NCBI RefSeq assembly: GCF_025145845.1
Contig: NZ_CP102253.1
Location: forward strand, 558,001 to 622,000
Origin: Alistipes shahii WAL 8301
Lineage (GTDB): Bacteria > Bacteroidota > Bacteroidia > Bacteroidales > Rikenellaceae
Length of the DNA: 64,000 nucleotides
Direction of reading: 5' to 3'
How positions within the stretch are numbered: the stretch's first letter is position 1; the number at the start of each line of letters is the position of its first letter. The notes under the pieces are model-generated. The model was given only the letters and a program-made list of their open reading frames with translations, was not told the DNA's origin and did no database searches. Positions 1 through 8,797 of the stretch are shown here, one piece after another. Made by a program: the position numbers and the translations under genes.

Positions 1-322
1 AGTCCTCGCGGGCCACCTCGGCCAGCGCATCCAGCGACCCGACGGCCACCAGCGGCTTCTGCAACCCGTAACACAATCCCTTGGCGAACGACACGCCGAT
101 GCGCAGTCCCGTATACGATCCGGGGCCCTTACCCACAGCCACGGCGTCGAGTTCGTCGGGCGCAATGTCCGTCTCGCGCAGCAGTTCGTCGACGAACACG
201 CCGACCTTGCGGGCGTGGTCGCGCCCCTCGTCGCTCTCGCGCAGCGACAGCAGTTCGCCGTCCTTGGCGATGCCCACGGAACAGATGTCCGTTCCGGTCT
301 CAATAGCAAGTATTAAACTCAT
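1..322 (-). CDS. tsaB: tRNA threonylcarbamoyladenosine biosynthesis protein TsaB (C-terminus outside window)
   Basis: The reverse strand from an ATG at 322 reads MSLILAIETGTDICSVGIA and later GKGPGSYTGLRIGVSFAKG, the conserved signature of the TsaB/YeaZ family (ASKHA fold). TsaB is the non-catalytic partner of TsaD in making t6A37 on ANN-decoding tRNAs in the cytoplasm. Only about 107 residues are visible because the gene runs off the left edge. An intergenic repeat-like stretch separates it from the HAD gene that reads toward it. The family call is firm because the GPGSYTGLR motif is diagnostic. Confidence 0.92.
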   Translation of the reverse strand, partial: MSLILAIETGTDICSVGIAKDGELLSLRESDEGRDHARKVGVFVDELLRETDIAPDELDAVAVGKGPGSYTGLRIGVSFAKGLCYGLQKPLVAVGSLDALAEVARED

Positions 323-359
323 AAGTTATCCTATCGTTTTTTCGCCACCATCGGCGGTT

Positions 360-432
360 GTCGCCGCCTTCGGCGTCGTTTGCAAATCTGCCCTCCCTCG
401 GGAGGGACTCGTCGCGACGCAACCCGGATTAT
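360..432. repeat. Dispersed intergenic repeat, copy A
   Basis: The sequence between tsaB and the HAD gene holds a CG-rich stem (GTCGCCGCCTTCGGCGTCG), a CCCTCCCTCGGGAGGG palindrome and the tail GGACTCGTCGCGACGCAACC. The same blocks recur in the same order in the gap at 8612-8750, where they are spread further apart. It resembles a REP-like or small non-autonomous element. No coding potential is seen. Confidence 0.55.
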
Positions 433-449
433 CCGCCGGAACGCAGACG

Positions 450-1226
450 CTATATCACCCCGAAATGCTCCAATGCGCGCCGGATTCCGTCGTCGTCGAC
501 CGAAGCCGTCACATAGTCCGCGGCGGCGAGCGCCTCGTCGCATGCGTTGCCCATCGCCACGCCCGCGCCTGCGGCCCGCAGCATCGCCACGTCGTTGCCG
601 CCGTCGCCGAAAGCCATCGTCTCGCCGTTCGCAAAGCCGAAATGCGCGGCGAACTCGGCCATGCCCGTCGCCTTGTCGACACCCCAGACATTGACGTCCG
701 CGAAAATCGGGCACCAGCGCGACGCCACGAGCGACGGCAGTTCGGCCATCACCCTCTTTTCGAGTTCGGGATCGAAATAAAAGCACATCTGGCAGCAGTC
801 TCCCCGGTCGAAAAGCGCCCGCAGATCGACCTGTTCGGGGACCGGATGCGCCACCATCTCCGCCAGACGCACCACTTCGGGCGTCACGCGGTTGACGAAA
901 ACCCCGTCGTTCAACTCCAACCCGACCGGAAAATCCAGCTCCGCCGACAAGGCGAGCGACTTCTCGAAGTCGGCGCGCGGAATCGGATGCCGGGCCACGA
1001 CGCGGCCGTCACGCATCAGGCAGTCGGCGCCGTTGAGCGCCGCCACGCCGTCGTAGGGAATCGCCTCCAGATCGGCCAGATCGGCCGCCGCGCGCCCCGT
1101 GGCAATGAACAGCTGCACGCCGCGCGCATGGGCCTCACGCAACGCATCGAGCGCCGAAGCGGGCACCCGGTGGGTCTTGAAGCTGATCAGCGTTCCGTCG
1201 ACGTCCAAAAATATAGCCTTTATCAT
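450..1226 (-). CDS. Cof-type HAD-superfamily hydrolase
   Basis: The 258-residue product begins MIKAIFLDVDGTLISFKT, the HAD motif I (DxDGT) carrying the nucleophile Asp and acid/base Asp. A C-terminal MAFGDGGNDVAMLRAAGAGVAMGNA is the motif IV region (GDGxND) typical of Cof/YbiV phosphatases that act on sugar phosphates or flavin nucleotides. The middle (about residues 85-190) fits a C2 cap. I chose the ATG at 1226 because it directly precedes motif I and overlaps the smpB stop codon by one base (TAATG), implying translational coupling. The substrate cannot be read from sequence. Confidence 0.9.
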   Translation of the reverse strand: MIKAIFLDVDGTLISFKTHRVPASALDALREAHARGVQLFIATGRAAADLADLEAIPYDGVAALNGADCLMRDGRVVARHPIPRADFEKSLALSAELDFPVGLELNDGVFVNRVTPEVVRLAEMVAHPVPEQVDLRALFDRGDCCQMCFYFDPELEKRVMAELPSLVASRWCPIFADVNVWGVDKATGMAEFAAHFGFANGETMAFGDGGNDVAMLRAAGAGVAMGNACDEALAAADYVTASVDDDGIRRALEHFGVI

Positions 1227-1687
1227 TACCGGTAGTTTTTCATCGCCTTGTCCATCTCGCGCCGGGCGTCGTTCTCCTTGAGGTATTCGCGCTTGTCGTA
1301 CGACTTGCGGCCGCGGGCCAGCCCCACGACGACCTTCGCCAGGCCGCGCTCGTTCAGGAACAGCCGCAGGCCCACGATCGTCAGGCCCTTGTCCTGCGAA
1401 GCGCGCTGCAACTTGTCCAGTTCGCGGGCCGTGAGCAGCAGCTTGCGGTCGCGGCGCGGCACGTGGTTGTTGCACGTTCCCCAGGCGTATTCGGCGATGT
1501 TGACGCCGCGCACCCACAGTTCGCCCTTGTCGAAATAACAGAACGTATCGACCATCGAGGCCTTGCCGGCGCGGATGGACTTGATCTCCGTTCCGACGAG
1601 CACGATGCCCGCAACGTATTCTTCCAGAATCTCATAGTCGAACGTCGCGCGCTTGTTCCGGATATTTATCTTTTTCTGTTCACTCAT
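1226..1687 (-). CDS. smpB: SsrA-binding protein SmpB
   Basis: The 153-residue product starts MSEQKKINIRNKRATFDYEI and contains GIVLVGTEIKSIRAGKASM, WGTCNNHVPRRDRKLLL and the tail ARGRKSYDKREYLKENDA, all hallmarks of SmpB. It binds tmRNA and brings it to stalled ribosomes for trans-translation. An in-frame upstream start is possible, but the ATG at 1687 gives the family's usual N-terminus. It is the first gene of a two-gene unit with the HAD hydrolase. The 220 bp upstream, to dnaG, hold no gene that I can support. Confidence 0.96.
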   Translation of the reverse strand: MSEQKKINIRNKRATFDYEILEEYVAGIVLVGTEIKSIRAGKASMVDTFCYFDKGELWVRGVNIAEYAWGTCNNHVPRRDRKLLLTARELDKLQRASQDKGLTIVGLRLFLNERGLAKVVVGLARGRKSYDKREYLKENDARREMDKAMKNYR

Positions 1688-1910
1688 AATACTCAAAAAC
1701 GGCACACAAATTGCGATTTTAATTGCGGGGGTGGGAATCGGTCAAGGTAACTAATTCTTTTATCTTTGATATGTTTTACACATCTTTCTGTTTATTTTCT
1801 GTTTGCACACGGTATGCGCAGTGATGCGTGTACGACCCGAGACCCGCCCCCTTTTTCTTTAAAAATCCTTATCCCGAAGTCTCCCTTCAATGCGGCCCGT
1901 CAAATACGGG

Positions 1911-3884
1911 TTATAAAATCAATCGTTGTATCTTATTTGCAATCGTTACTTTGACCTGATTGTAGGCCGTAAGCCGCTGCACCACGTCGCGCATCTCCTC
2001 GTCGGAAATGTTCTCGTCGCCCAGCCGGCCCTGCAACTCCTTGATCAGCGCCTCGATCACCTTCGACTTGTAGAGCGTCACGGCCTTCGGAACCCCCACG
2101 GCCAGCATCTCGGCGTCGGTGTCGATGTGGATCTCCTTACGCCGCCACAGCTCGCTGGCCACATAGTTGTCGTCCGAGGTGAGGATGTCCACCGACATGT
2201 TGCACACCTCGGGGTCGATATGGTTCAGGAAGACGTGCGCCGGAACCTCCACCCCCGTCCCCAGCTGCGCCCACTGCTCGCGGTAGGCCGCCATGATCTT
2301 GTTGTAGACCGGATTGCGGAAGGCGATGTTGTCGTCGCTGAGCTCCGAGAAAATCACCTCCGCGACGTTGCACGCCACCATCGTCCGGCCCTCCTTGAAA
2401 TCGAACGAGCAGTGCCCGTACTTGAGCAGGTATTTCACGATCTCGCGCTCCAGCGTCTCGAAACTGCTCCCCGCCTCGACCTGTTTGACGAACTCCACCC
2501 CGGGCTGCTGCGCCTCCCGCTGCCGGAGGGTCGTCTGACGGCGCAGGAACTCGTCGGTCTCGCGGTCGCCCGACGTGGTCATGCGCTTGCGCGCCACCTC
2601 CGAAATGAGTATCTGCTCGTCGATGTCCATGATCCGCGCGCACTCCTTGATGTAGACCGAGCGCTGAATCGGATCGGGAATCACCGACACCGACTGCACC
2701 ATGTCGGCGATCAGCGCCGCTTTGCGGATCGGGTCGCCCTCGGCGTCCTGCAACAGCAGTTTGGCCTTGAACTCCAGGAAGTCCTGCTCGTTGGCGCGGA
2801 TATACTCCTGCAACTCGGATGCCGTATGGCTGCGCGCGAACGAATCGGGGTCCTCCGGCTCGGGCAGCAGCACCACGCGCACGTTCATGCCCTCCTTCAA
2901 GATCATGTCGATACCGCGCAGCGAGGCGTGAATGCCCGCCGAATCGCCGTCGTAGATCACCGTGATATTCTTCGTAAAGCGGTTCAGCAGGCGTATCTGC
3001 TCCGTCGTAAGCGACGTGCCGGACGAAGACACGACGTTCTCGACCCCTGCCTGATGCATCGAAATCACATCGGTGTATCCTTCGACCATGATGGCGAAAT
3101 CCTGCTGCTGAATGGCCTTCTTGGCGAAATAGAGACCGTAAAGTTCGCGTTTCTTGCTGTATATCTCGCTCTCGGGGGAGTTCTGGTACTTGGCCACCTG
3201 CTTGTCGGTGCGCAGCGTGCGGCCTCCGAACGCCACGATGCGCCCCGAAATGTTGTGCACGGGGAAGATCACACGGTCGCGGAAGCGGTCGTAGAGCGAC
3301 CCGTCGCTCTCGCGTTGCAGCGAAAGCCCCGTCGAGACGAGAAACTCCTGTTTGTAACCCGCCGCCAGGGCGTCCTTCGACATCCGGTCGCCCTTCGCCG
3401 GACAGAATCCCAGTCCGAATTTCCGGATCGTGGCGTCGGTCATGCCGCGCTTCTGACGGAAATAGGCCAGGCCCACGCTCTGCCCTTCGGTCTCGCGGTG
3501 GAGGTAATTGGCGAAGTACTCCGCAGCCCAGCCGTTCAGGGCGAACATCGACTCGCGGTCGTCGTTGCGTCGCACCTCCTCCTCGGTCATCTCCTTCTCC
3601 TTGACCTCGATGCCGTAGCGCTTGGCCACCATCTTCAGCGCCTCGGGATAGGTGATGTTCTCGTGTTCCATCAGGAAGGTCACGGCGTTGCCGCCCTTGC
3701 CGCATCCGAAACACTTGTAGACGCCCTTCGAGGGCGACACGACGAACGACGGGGTTTTCTCGTTGTGGAACGGACAGCACGCCTGGTAGTTCACGCCCTT
3801 GCGTTTGAGCGTGACGTATTCGCCGATAATATCCACGATATTGGCGGCGGCGTAAATGCGGTCTACTGTTTCCCGGTCGATCAT
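1911..3884 (-). CDS. dnaG: DNA primase DnaG
   Basis: A 657-residue primase. The N-terminal CHC2-type zinc-binding domain (residues about 36-66) shows CCPFHNEKTPSF and YKCFGCGKGG. The TOPRIM core has IMVEGYTDVISMHQAG and VIYDGDSAG, the acidic residues that bind catalytic metal. The C-terminal part would contact the DnaB helicase. It makes RNA primers at the replication fork. The ATG at 3884 sits just downstream of a TAnnTTTG box (3891-3898), so the leader is only a few bases long. It is transcribed divergently from uvrB. Confidence 0.97.
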   Translation of the reverse strand: MIDRETVDRIYAAANIVDIIGEYVTLKRKGVNYQACCPFHNEKTPSFVVSPSKGVYKCFGCGKGGNAVTFLMEHENITYPEALKMVAKRYGIEVKEKEMTEEEVRRNDDRESMFALNGWAAEYFANYLHRETEGQSVGLAYFRQKRGMTDATIRKFGLGFCPAKGDRMSKDALAAGYKQEFLVSTGLSLQRESDGSLYDRFRDRVIFPVHNISGRIVAFGGRTLRTDKQVAKYQNSPESEIYSKKRELYGLYFAKKAIQQQDFAIMVEGYTDVISMHQAGVENVVSSSGTSLTTEQIRLLNRFTKNITVIYDGDSAGIHASLRGIDMILKEGMNVRVVLLPEPEDPDSFARSHTASELQEYIRANEQDFLEFKAKLLLQDAEGDPIRKAALIADMVQSVSVIPDPIQRSVYIKECARIMDIDEQILISEVARKRMTTSGDRETDEFLRRQTTLRQREAQQPGVEFVKQVEAGSSFETLEREIVKYLLKYGHCSFDFKEGRTMVACNVAEVIFSELSDDNIAFRNPVYNKIMAAYREQWAQLGTGVEVPAHVFLNHIDPEVCNMSVDILTSDDNYVASELWRRKEIHIDTDAEMLAVGVPKAVTLYKSKVIEALIKELQGRLGDENISDEEMRDVVQRLTAYNQVKVTIANKIQRLIL

Positions 3885-3890
3885 AGCCTA

Positions 3891-3898
3891 CAAAGGTA
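3891..3898 (-). promoter_or_regulatory. Bacteroidota -7 box for dnaG
   Basis: Read on the reverse strand this is TACCTTTG, a match to the TAnnTTTG -7 consensus, six bases upstream of the dnaG ATG. A convincing -33 TTTG box is not obvious in the AT-rich repeat behind it. Confidence 0.6.
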
Positions 3899-3912
3899 CG
3901 AATAATCGAATT

Positions 3913-4045
3913 AAGAATTAAAAATTAAGAATTAAAAATTATTCTCCGCCCGCCGTCTTCCATCCGATGTCCCCGCACTTCTTCGGCATGAGATTCGAAC
4001 ACGAGGAAATAATTCGCGACTTTTAATTCTTAATTTTTAATTCTT
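3913..4045. repeat. Perfect 25-bp inverted repeat flanking 83 bp between dnaG and uvrB
   Basis: The arms at 3913-3937 and 4021-4045 are exact reverse complements made of AATTAAGAATTAAAA-type repeats. They lie just behind the two divergent -7 boxes. The enclosed segment shows no open reading frame of note. Similar AATTC-rich simple repeats lie at the 3' end of uvrB. Confidence 0.85.
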
Positions 4046-4048
4046 CAC

Positions 4049-4056
4049 TACCTTTG
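4049..4056 (+). promoter_or_regulatory. Bacteroidota -7 box for uvrB
   Basis: TACCTTTG matches TAnnTTTG and ends five bases before the uvrB ATG at 4062, mirroring the divergent dnaG arrangement. Confidence 0.6.
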
Positions 4057-4061
4057 CATCT

Positions 4062-6134
4062 ATGGATTTCAAGTTAGTATCGGACTATGCCCCGATGGGC
4101 GACCAGCCGGAGGCGATCGGGCAGCTCGTCAGCTCGATCGAACACGGGTCCAAACACAACACGCTGCTGGGCGTGACGGGTTCGGGAAAGACTTTCACGG
4201 TGGCCAACGTCATCGCGCGGCTGAACCGTCCGACGCTGGTCCTGAGCCACAACAAGACCCTCGCGGCGCAGTTGTACGGGGAGTTCCGCAACTTCTTCCC
4301 GGAGAACGCCGTGGAATATTTCGTGTCGTATTACGACTACTACCAGCCGGAGGCCTACCTGCCTTCGACGGACACCTATATCGAGAAAGACCTCCAGATC
4401 AACGCCGAGATCGAGAAGATGCGCCTCGGCACGGTCGCCACGCTGCTGTCGGGCCGCCGCGACGTGATCGTCGTGTCGAGCGTCTCGTGCCTCTACGGCG
4501 CGGGCAACCCGGCGGACTTCCACGCCACGGCCATCAACATCAAGGTGGGGCAGGTCGTCAGCTACAAGCATTTCCTCTACAAGCTGGTCGAGGCGCTCTA
4601 CACCCGCACCGAACGCGAGCTGGAGCCTGCGACGTTCCGCGTCAACGGCGACACGGTGGACATCATGGCGGCCTTCGGCGAGTTCGGCAACCAATGCTTC
4701 CGCGTGATGTTCTTCGACAACGAGGTGGAGGCCATCCAGTCGATCGACCCCGTCACGGGACAGCGCATCGCCTCGCTCGACAGCATCACGCTCTACGCCA
4801 CGAACCTGTTCGTGACGACCAAAGAGCGCATCAACGCCGCCGTGCAGCAGATCTACCTCGACCTGGGCAAGCAGATCGAGTTCTTCGAACGCGCCGGGCG
4901 TCCGATGGAGGCGCAGCGCATCAAGCAGCGCGTGGAGTACGACCTCGAAATGATCAAGGAGCTGGGCTACTGCCCGGGCATCGAGAACTACTCGCGCTAC
5001 TTCGACGGCCGCGCCGCCGGGACGCGCCCCTTCTGCCTGATCGACTATTTCCCGAAGGACTACCTGATGGTCGTGGACGAGAGCCACGTCACCCTGCCGC
5101 AGGTCCACGCCATGTTCGGCGGCGACCGCGCCCGCAAGGAGAACCTCGTGGAGTACGGCTTCCGCCTCCCGGCGGCCAAGGACAACCGCCCGTTGACCTT
5201 CTCGGAGTTCGAACAGTTGCAGGGCACGTCGATCTACGTGAGCGCCACGCCCGCGGACTACGAGCTGATGAAGAGCGAGGGCGTGATCGTCGAACAGCTG
5301 ATCCGCCCCACGGGGCTGGTGGACCCGCCGCTGGAGGTGCGCGTGACGCTGAACCAGATCGACGACCTGATCGGGGAGATCGACAAGCGCGTGAAGAACG
5401 ACGACAAGGTGCTCGTGACGACCATCACCAAACGCATGGCCGAGGAGCTTTCGAAATACTTCGACCGCGTGGGCGTACGCAACCGCTACATCCACTCGGA
5501 CGTCGACACGCTGGAGCGCATCCAGATTCTCGAAGACCTGCGGGCCGGGATGTTCGACGTGCTGGTGGGCGTGAACCTGCTGCGCGAGGGACTCGACCTG
5601 CCGGAGGTGGCGCTCGTGGCGATCCTCGACGCCGACAAGGAGGGATTCCTGCGCAACGTCCGGTCGCTCACGCAGATCGCCGGACGCGCCGCGCGCCACT
5701 CGCAGGGCAACGTGATCCTCTACGCCGACACCTGCACCGACTCGATGCGCTACGCCATCGAGCAGAGCAACCGCCGCCGCGAGAAGCAGGTGCGCTACAA
5801 CATGGAGCACGAAATGCTGCCGCGGCAGGCGCAGAAGAGCGGCTCGGGACAGAGCGCGCTGCTGGCGGGCCGCGTCGACACGTCGGAGGTCAACATGACG
5901 GCCTACCCCATCGCCGAAGACCACTACGCGGCGGCGGCCGACGTGCAGAAAAGCTACACGGCCAGCGAGAACATCGACGCGCTGATCGACAAGGCCCGCG
6001 AGGAGATGGAACGCGCGGCCAAATCGCTGAACTTCCTCGCCGCGGCGAAATTCCGCGACCGGATGTACGAACTCCAGAAACTGCGGGAGGAGAACCGGAA
6101 TCAGAATTCACAATTCACAATTCACAATTCATAA
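4062..6134 (+). CDS. uvrB: Excinuclease ABC subunit UvrB
   Basis: The 690-residue product has Walker A GVTGSGKTFTVANV near residues 38-51, the damage-probing beta-hairpin YYDYYQPEAYLPSTDTYI (about 91-108), helicase motifs including ILDADKEGF and QIAGRAARH, and a C-terminal UVR motif (about 640-680) that binds UvrC. It verifies lesions in nucleotide excision repair as part of the UvrA2B complex. The start follows the -7 box directly. The last residues (NSQFTIHNS) are encoded by a 7-bp tandem repeat and are not a family feature. Confidence 0.97.
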   Translation: MDFKLVSDYAPMGDQPEAIGQLVSSIEHGSKHNTLLGVTGSGKTFTVANVIARLNRPTLVLSHNKTLAAQLYGEFRNFFPENAVEYFVSYYDYYQPEAYLPSTDTYIEKDLQINAEIEKMRLGTVATLLSGRRDVIVVSSVSCLYGAGNPADFHATAINIKVGQVVSYKHFLYKLVEALYTRTERELEPATFRVNGDTVDIMAAFGEFGNQCFRVMFFDNEVEAIQSIDPVTGQRIASLDSITLYATNLFVTTKERINAAVQQIYLDLGKQIEFFERAGRPMEAQRIKQRVEYDLEMIKELGYCPGIENYSRYFDGRAAGTRPFCLIDYFPKDYLMVVDESHVTLPQVHAMFGGDRARKENLVEYGFRLPAAKDNRPLTFSEFEQLQGTSIYVSATPADYELMKSEGVIVEQLIRPTGLVDPPLEVRVTLNQIDDLIGEIDKRVKNDDKVLVTTITKRMAEELSKYFDRVGVRNRYIHSDVDTLERIQILEDLRAGMFDVLVGVNLLREGLDLPEVALVAILDADKEGFLRNVRSLTQIAGRAARHSQGNVILYADTCTDSMRYAIEQSNRRREKQVRYNMEHEMLPRQAQKSGSGQSALLAGRVDTSEVNMTAYPIAEDHYAAAADVQKSYTASENIDALIDKAREEMERAAKSLNFLAAAKFRDRMYELQKLREENRNQNSQFTIHNS
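6105..6132. repeat. Four 7-bp tandem units (AATTCAC) at the uvrB 3' end
   Basis: Three AATTCAC units and a final AATTCAT run in tandem. The uvrB stop codon (TAA) follows from the last unit, so the repeat supplies the C-terminal tail of the protein. Confidence 0.85.
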
Positions 6135-6220
6135 TCGGGCATTCTGCAAAAATCGGCCTGAAAGTCCGCTCCCGACGACACGAAAAGTCGTTCGGCTATG
6201 AATGGAATTCAGATTCTTGT

Positions 6221-6715
6221 CTATTCCGGTTTTTCCGCGTGGCGGAAGGTGAAATATTTGGCTGCGAGGAAACTGTAAACCGTCGTCAGCAGCGTCGTGA
6301 CCATCTTCGCCGGCGTGGGCCACACGCCGCAGACTTCCACGAAGAACTTCAGCCCCGCATAGGTCAGCAGCACCGACCCCGCCACCGAAAGCAGGTAGCG
6401 CAGAAGCTGCGTCCCGGCCCCGATCGGCGACCGGCGGAACGCCACGTAACGGTTGAGCCAGAAGCCCACGAAGAAGGTGAACGGAAAGACGAGAATCATC
6501 GCCGCGATGTGCGGGGAGACGACCACGAATCCCAGGTCGACGTAGCGGTGCGCCACGATGAAATTGTAAAAGAGGAAATAGCAGACGGGATCGAACAGGA
6601 TGTAGGTCACACCGCCGCAGACCGCGTAACGGAACACCTGCCGGGGCAGGACCGCGGCGACGGGCCGGATGTAAAACCAGTCGATCGCCCGGATTATCAA
6701 CTCCGCAAGGGCCAT
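6221..6715 (-). CDS. GtrA-like membrane protein
   Basis: The 164-residue product has four hydrophobic segments, with FRYAVCGGVTYILFDPVCYF at the first and FVGFWLNRYVAFR and VYSFLAAKYFTFRH at the loops. This pattern of aromatic and basic motifs is that of the GtrA/DPMS family, which handles polyprenyl-linked sugars at the inner membrane. The ATG at 6715 overlaps the stop codon of the upstream HU/SPOR gene (ATGA), so the two are probably co-translated. The substrate is unknown. Confidence 0.8.
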   Translation of the reverse strand: MALAELIIRAIDWFYIRPVAAVLPRQVFRYAVCGGVTYILFDPVCYFLFYNFIVAHRYVDLGFVVVSPHIAAMILVFPFTFFVGFWLNRYVAFRRSPIGAGTQLLRYLLSVAGSVLLTYAGLKFFVEVCGVWPTPAKMVTTLLTTVYSFLAAKYFTFRHAEKPE

Positions 6716-7686
6716 CAGCGGGCGGTGTAGGTCCACATGTCGGGGAAACGCCCGTCCTGCACGCGGATGAACTGCGCACAGGCTCCGGCATCGTCCGACG
6801 AGAAGGGCGAAACCATGAATTTCCCTCCGAAACGATAAATCCGGCAACGGAGCGCCGACTCCCTGGCCTCGGTCTCCCGCACGGCGCGCCGGGCGTTCTC
6901 TTCAGTGCTGAAAACCCCCAGCACGACATAGTGGCGGCCCGAAAGCAACGCCGTCGGGACGTCCTGCTCCTGCGCCGGATGCGTTTCGGCGGTCTCCGGT
7001 TCCGGGGCTGCATCGGGAACGGAAGCCCCCGAAGCCGCGCCCCCCGCCTGCGCAGCGGACACCCCGGCCACAGACCGTTCCGTCGGAGGAGCCTCGACCA
7101 AAGCATCGGGCGCTTCGACGGTCCCGAAGCTGTCGGACGCAGCGGGAATCTCCGTCACGGCCGCCGCTTCCGGCGCCTCCGGATAGAGCAGCAGGAACTC
7201 CCGCCCGCCATAGACCGCCGCAATCCCGATTGCCGCGATGCCGACCCACAGCGGCCAGTCGAAACGACGCTGCACACGAACTCGCACGGGTTCGCGCCCC
7301 TGCGGATTCAGCCGGAGATCGAACGCCTCGTCGGGGATAAAATTCTTGAATTTCAGCTCTCCGACGCCCTCGACGGTCAGCAGGTCGACCCGGTGCACCC
7401 GGGCGATCCAGCGGTCGTAAACGGCCTGCGCCTCGGCTTCGGGATTTTCGTATCCGCCGGCCTCACGCATGACGCGGGCAATCTCGTCGACCAGCGACAC
7501 GCCCCGCTGCTGCGAGGTGAAGGCCACCGTGCGGCTCGGCGGCAGTACGGTTCGCCGGTTGAGCCGCCTGGCTCCCTGCCGCTCGGTGTAGAGCGAGCCT
7601 ACGCCGGGCAGAAAAATCTCCCCGCCGCCGGCCAGCAGGTTGCCGACAAGCCTGCCGATCTGCTCTTCCATCGGGTTCGCGTTCAT
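6715..7686 (-). CDS. HU-like domain / SPOR domain membrane protein
   Basis: The 323-residue protein begins with an HU/CCDC81-like fold (MEEQIGRLVGNLLAGGGEIFLPGVGSL, residues about 5-100), then a basic stretch, a single transmembrane segment (WPLWVGIAAIGIAAVYGG, about 146-163), an Ala/Pro/Glu-rich linker, and a C-terminal SPOR domain (YVVLGVFSTEENARRAVRE, about 250-320). SPOR domains bind denuded septal peptidoglycan, so a division-site role is likely. It overlaps lgt upstream and the GtrA-like gene downstream by four-base ATGA junctions. What the cytoplasmic HU-like domain binds is not known from sequence. Confidence 0.82.
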   Translation of the reverse strand: MNANPMEEQIGRLVGNLLAGGGEIFLPGVGSLYTERQGARRLNRRTVLPPSRTVAFTSQQRGVSLVDEIARVMREAGGYENPEAEAQAVYDRWIARVHRVDLLTVEGVGELKFKNFIPDEAFDLRLNPQGREPVRVRVQRRFDWPLWVGIAAIGIAAVYGGREFLLLYPEAPEAAAVTEIPAASDSFGTVEAPDALVEAPPTERSVAGVSAAQAGGAASGASVPDAAPEPETAETHPAQEQDVPTALLSGRHYVVLGVFSTEENARRAVRETEARESALRCRIYRFGGKFMVSPFSSDDAGACAQFIRVQDGRFPDMWTYTAR

Positions 7687-8558
7687 TTTTTCTTCTTTTT
7701 AGGCGTTGCGGCCGGGGCTTTCGGCACCGGGGCCGGAACCGTTCCGGGCCGGGTCGCGCCCCGCCAGATCATATAGATTCCCAGCAGGATGAAGGGAATG
7801 CTGAGCCACTGGCCCATGTCCAAAGCCCAGCCCACTTCGAAAGGCTCCTGCTCGGTTTTGATGTACTCGATGAAAAAGCGCGTGAGGAACGTACCGATCA
7901 GGCCGATTCCGAACAGAATGCCCGGACGGCGGCGCGCAATATCCCTCCTGTAATAGAGCCAGCAAAGGATGCCGAAAGTCGCCAGGTAGCAGAGCGCCTC
8001 GTAAATCTGCGTCGGGTGCACCGCCGCAGGGGCGAACTCGGCCACCCACTTGTGCGAACGGACGAACTCGAAGCCCCACGGCAGGGTCGTCGCCTGGCCG
8101 AAAATCTCCGAGTTGAACAGGTTGCCCAACCGCACGATCGCACCGCCGATGCCCACCGGAATCATAATGCGGTCCAGCGACCAGATATAAGGCAGTTTGT
8201 TGCGGCGCGAGAAGAGCCACAACCCGATCAGCAGGCCTATGGCCGCGCCGTGGCTGGCCATTCCGCCGTCGCGGAATCCCGTGATGATGGTCCACGGCTT
8301 CGAAAGGTATTCCATCGTGTCGTAGAACAGACAGTGGCCGAGCCGCGCGCCGAGGATCGTGGCGAGTGTTCCGTAAATGAAAATCGACTCCGAGACCTTT
8401 GCGGGAAGTCCTTCGCGATTGACGAAGTTATCGAAGAATTTCGCGCCGATCAGAATGGCCAGCGCCCACATCAGCCCATAATAACGGATGTCGAGCGACC
8501 CGATGCTGAACAGCACCGGATCGAAATTCCAGACAACGGAAAGAGGTTGTAGAATCAT
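7683..8558 (-). CDS. lgt: Prolipoprotein diacylglyceryl transferase
   Basis: A polytopic 291-residue protein with the Lgt signature region HCLFYDTMEYL followed by FRDGGMASHGAAIG, and the later RLGNLFNSEIFG. Lgt moves diacylglycerol from phosphatidylglycerol to the lipobox cysteine of prelipoproteins, the first step of lipoprotein maturation at the inner membrane. Lipoprotein precursors encoded nearby (NigD-like, DUF4377) would be substrates. The Pro/Ala/Lys-rich C-terminal tail ending in five lysines is longer than usual. Confidence 0.95.
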   Translation of the reverse strand: MILQPLSVVWNFDPVLFSIGSLDIRYYGLMWALAILIGAKFFDNFVNREGLPAKVSESIFIYGTLATILGARLGHCLFYDTMEYLSKPWTIITGFRDGGMASHGAAIGLLIGLWLFSRRNKLPYIWSLDRIMIPVGIGGAIVRLGNLFNSEIFGQATTLPWGFEFVRSHKWVAEFAPAAVHPTQIYEALCYLATFGILCWLYYRRDIARRRPGILFGIGLIGTFLTRFFIEYIKTEQEPFEVGWALDMGQWLSIPFILLGIYMIWRGATRPGTVPAPVPKAPAATPKKKKK

Positions 8559-8611
8559 TTATTTAAGTTGTTTCTTTATTATTCAGCCCCGATTCCTTTT
8601 CGGGCGGTCAC

Positions 8612-8750
8612 AGTCGCCGTCTCCGGCGTCGCATTCGAATCTGCCACCCCGCCCCTCTTTCGGGGAGGGAGACGGCGTACGCCCCGCGCCTCTCGTCCGA
8701 AAGCCGTCTCTCAAACGACCCACGTAAAGGACTTGTCGCGACGCAACCGG
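8612..8750. repeat. Dispersed intergenic repeat, copy B
   Basis: This gap between lgt and the kinase gene holds GTCGCCGTCTCCGGCGTCG, a CTTTCGGGGAGGGA block and the tail GGACTTGTCGCGACGCAACC, matching copy A (360-432) block by block, with about 70 extra bases before the tail. No gene is seen in 8559-8797. Confidence 0.55.
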
Positions 8751-8797
8751 AATTCAGACCGAAATGCTAACGGATCTTACTCCGGATTTCGTACATT

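Noticed and set aside
81..1235. Forward-strand open frame across tsaB and the HAD gene
   Set aside because: It covers two well-identified genes on the other strand and has no protein features of its own.
1926..3905. Long open frame opposite dnaG (and similar ones opposite uvrB, ruvB and the methylase-helicase)
   Set aside because: These are antisense shadows of GC-rich genes with Arg/His/Leu-rich, low-information translations.
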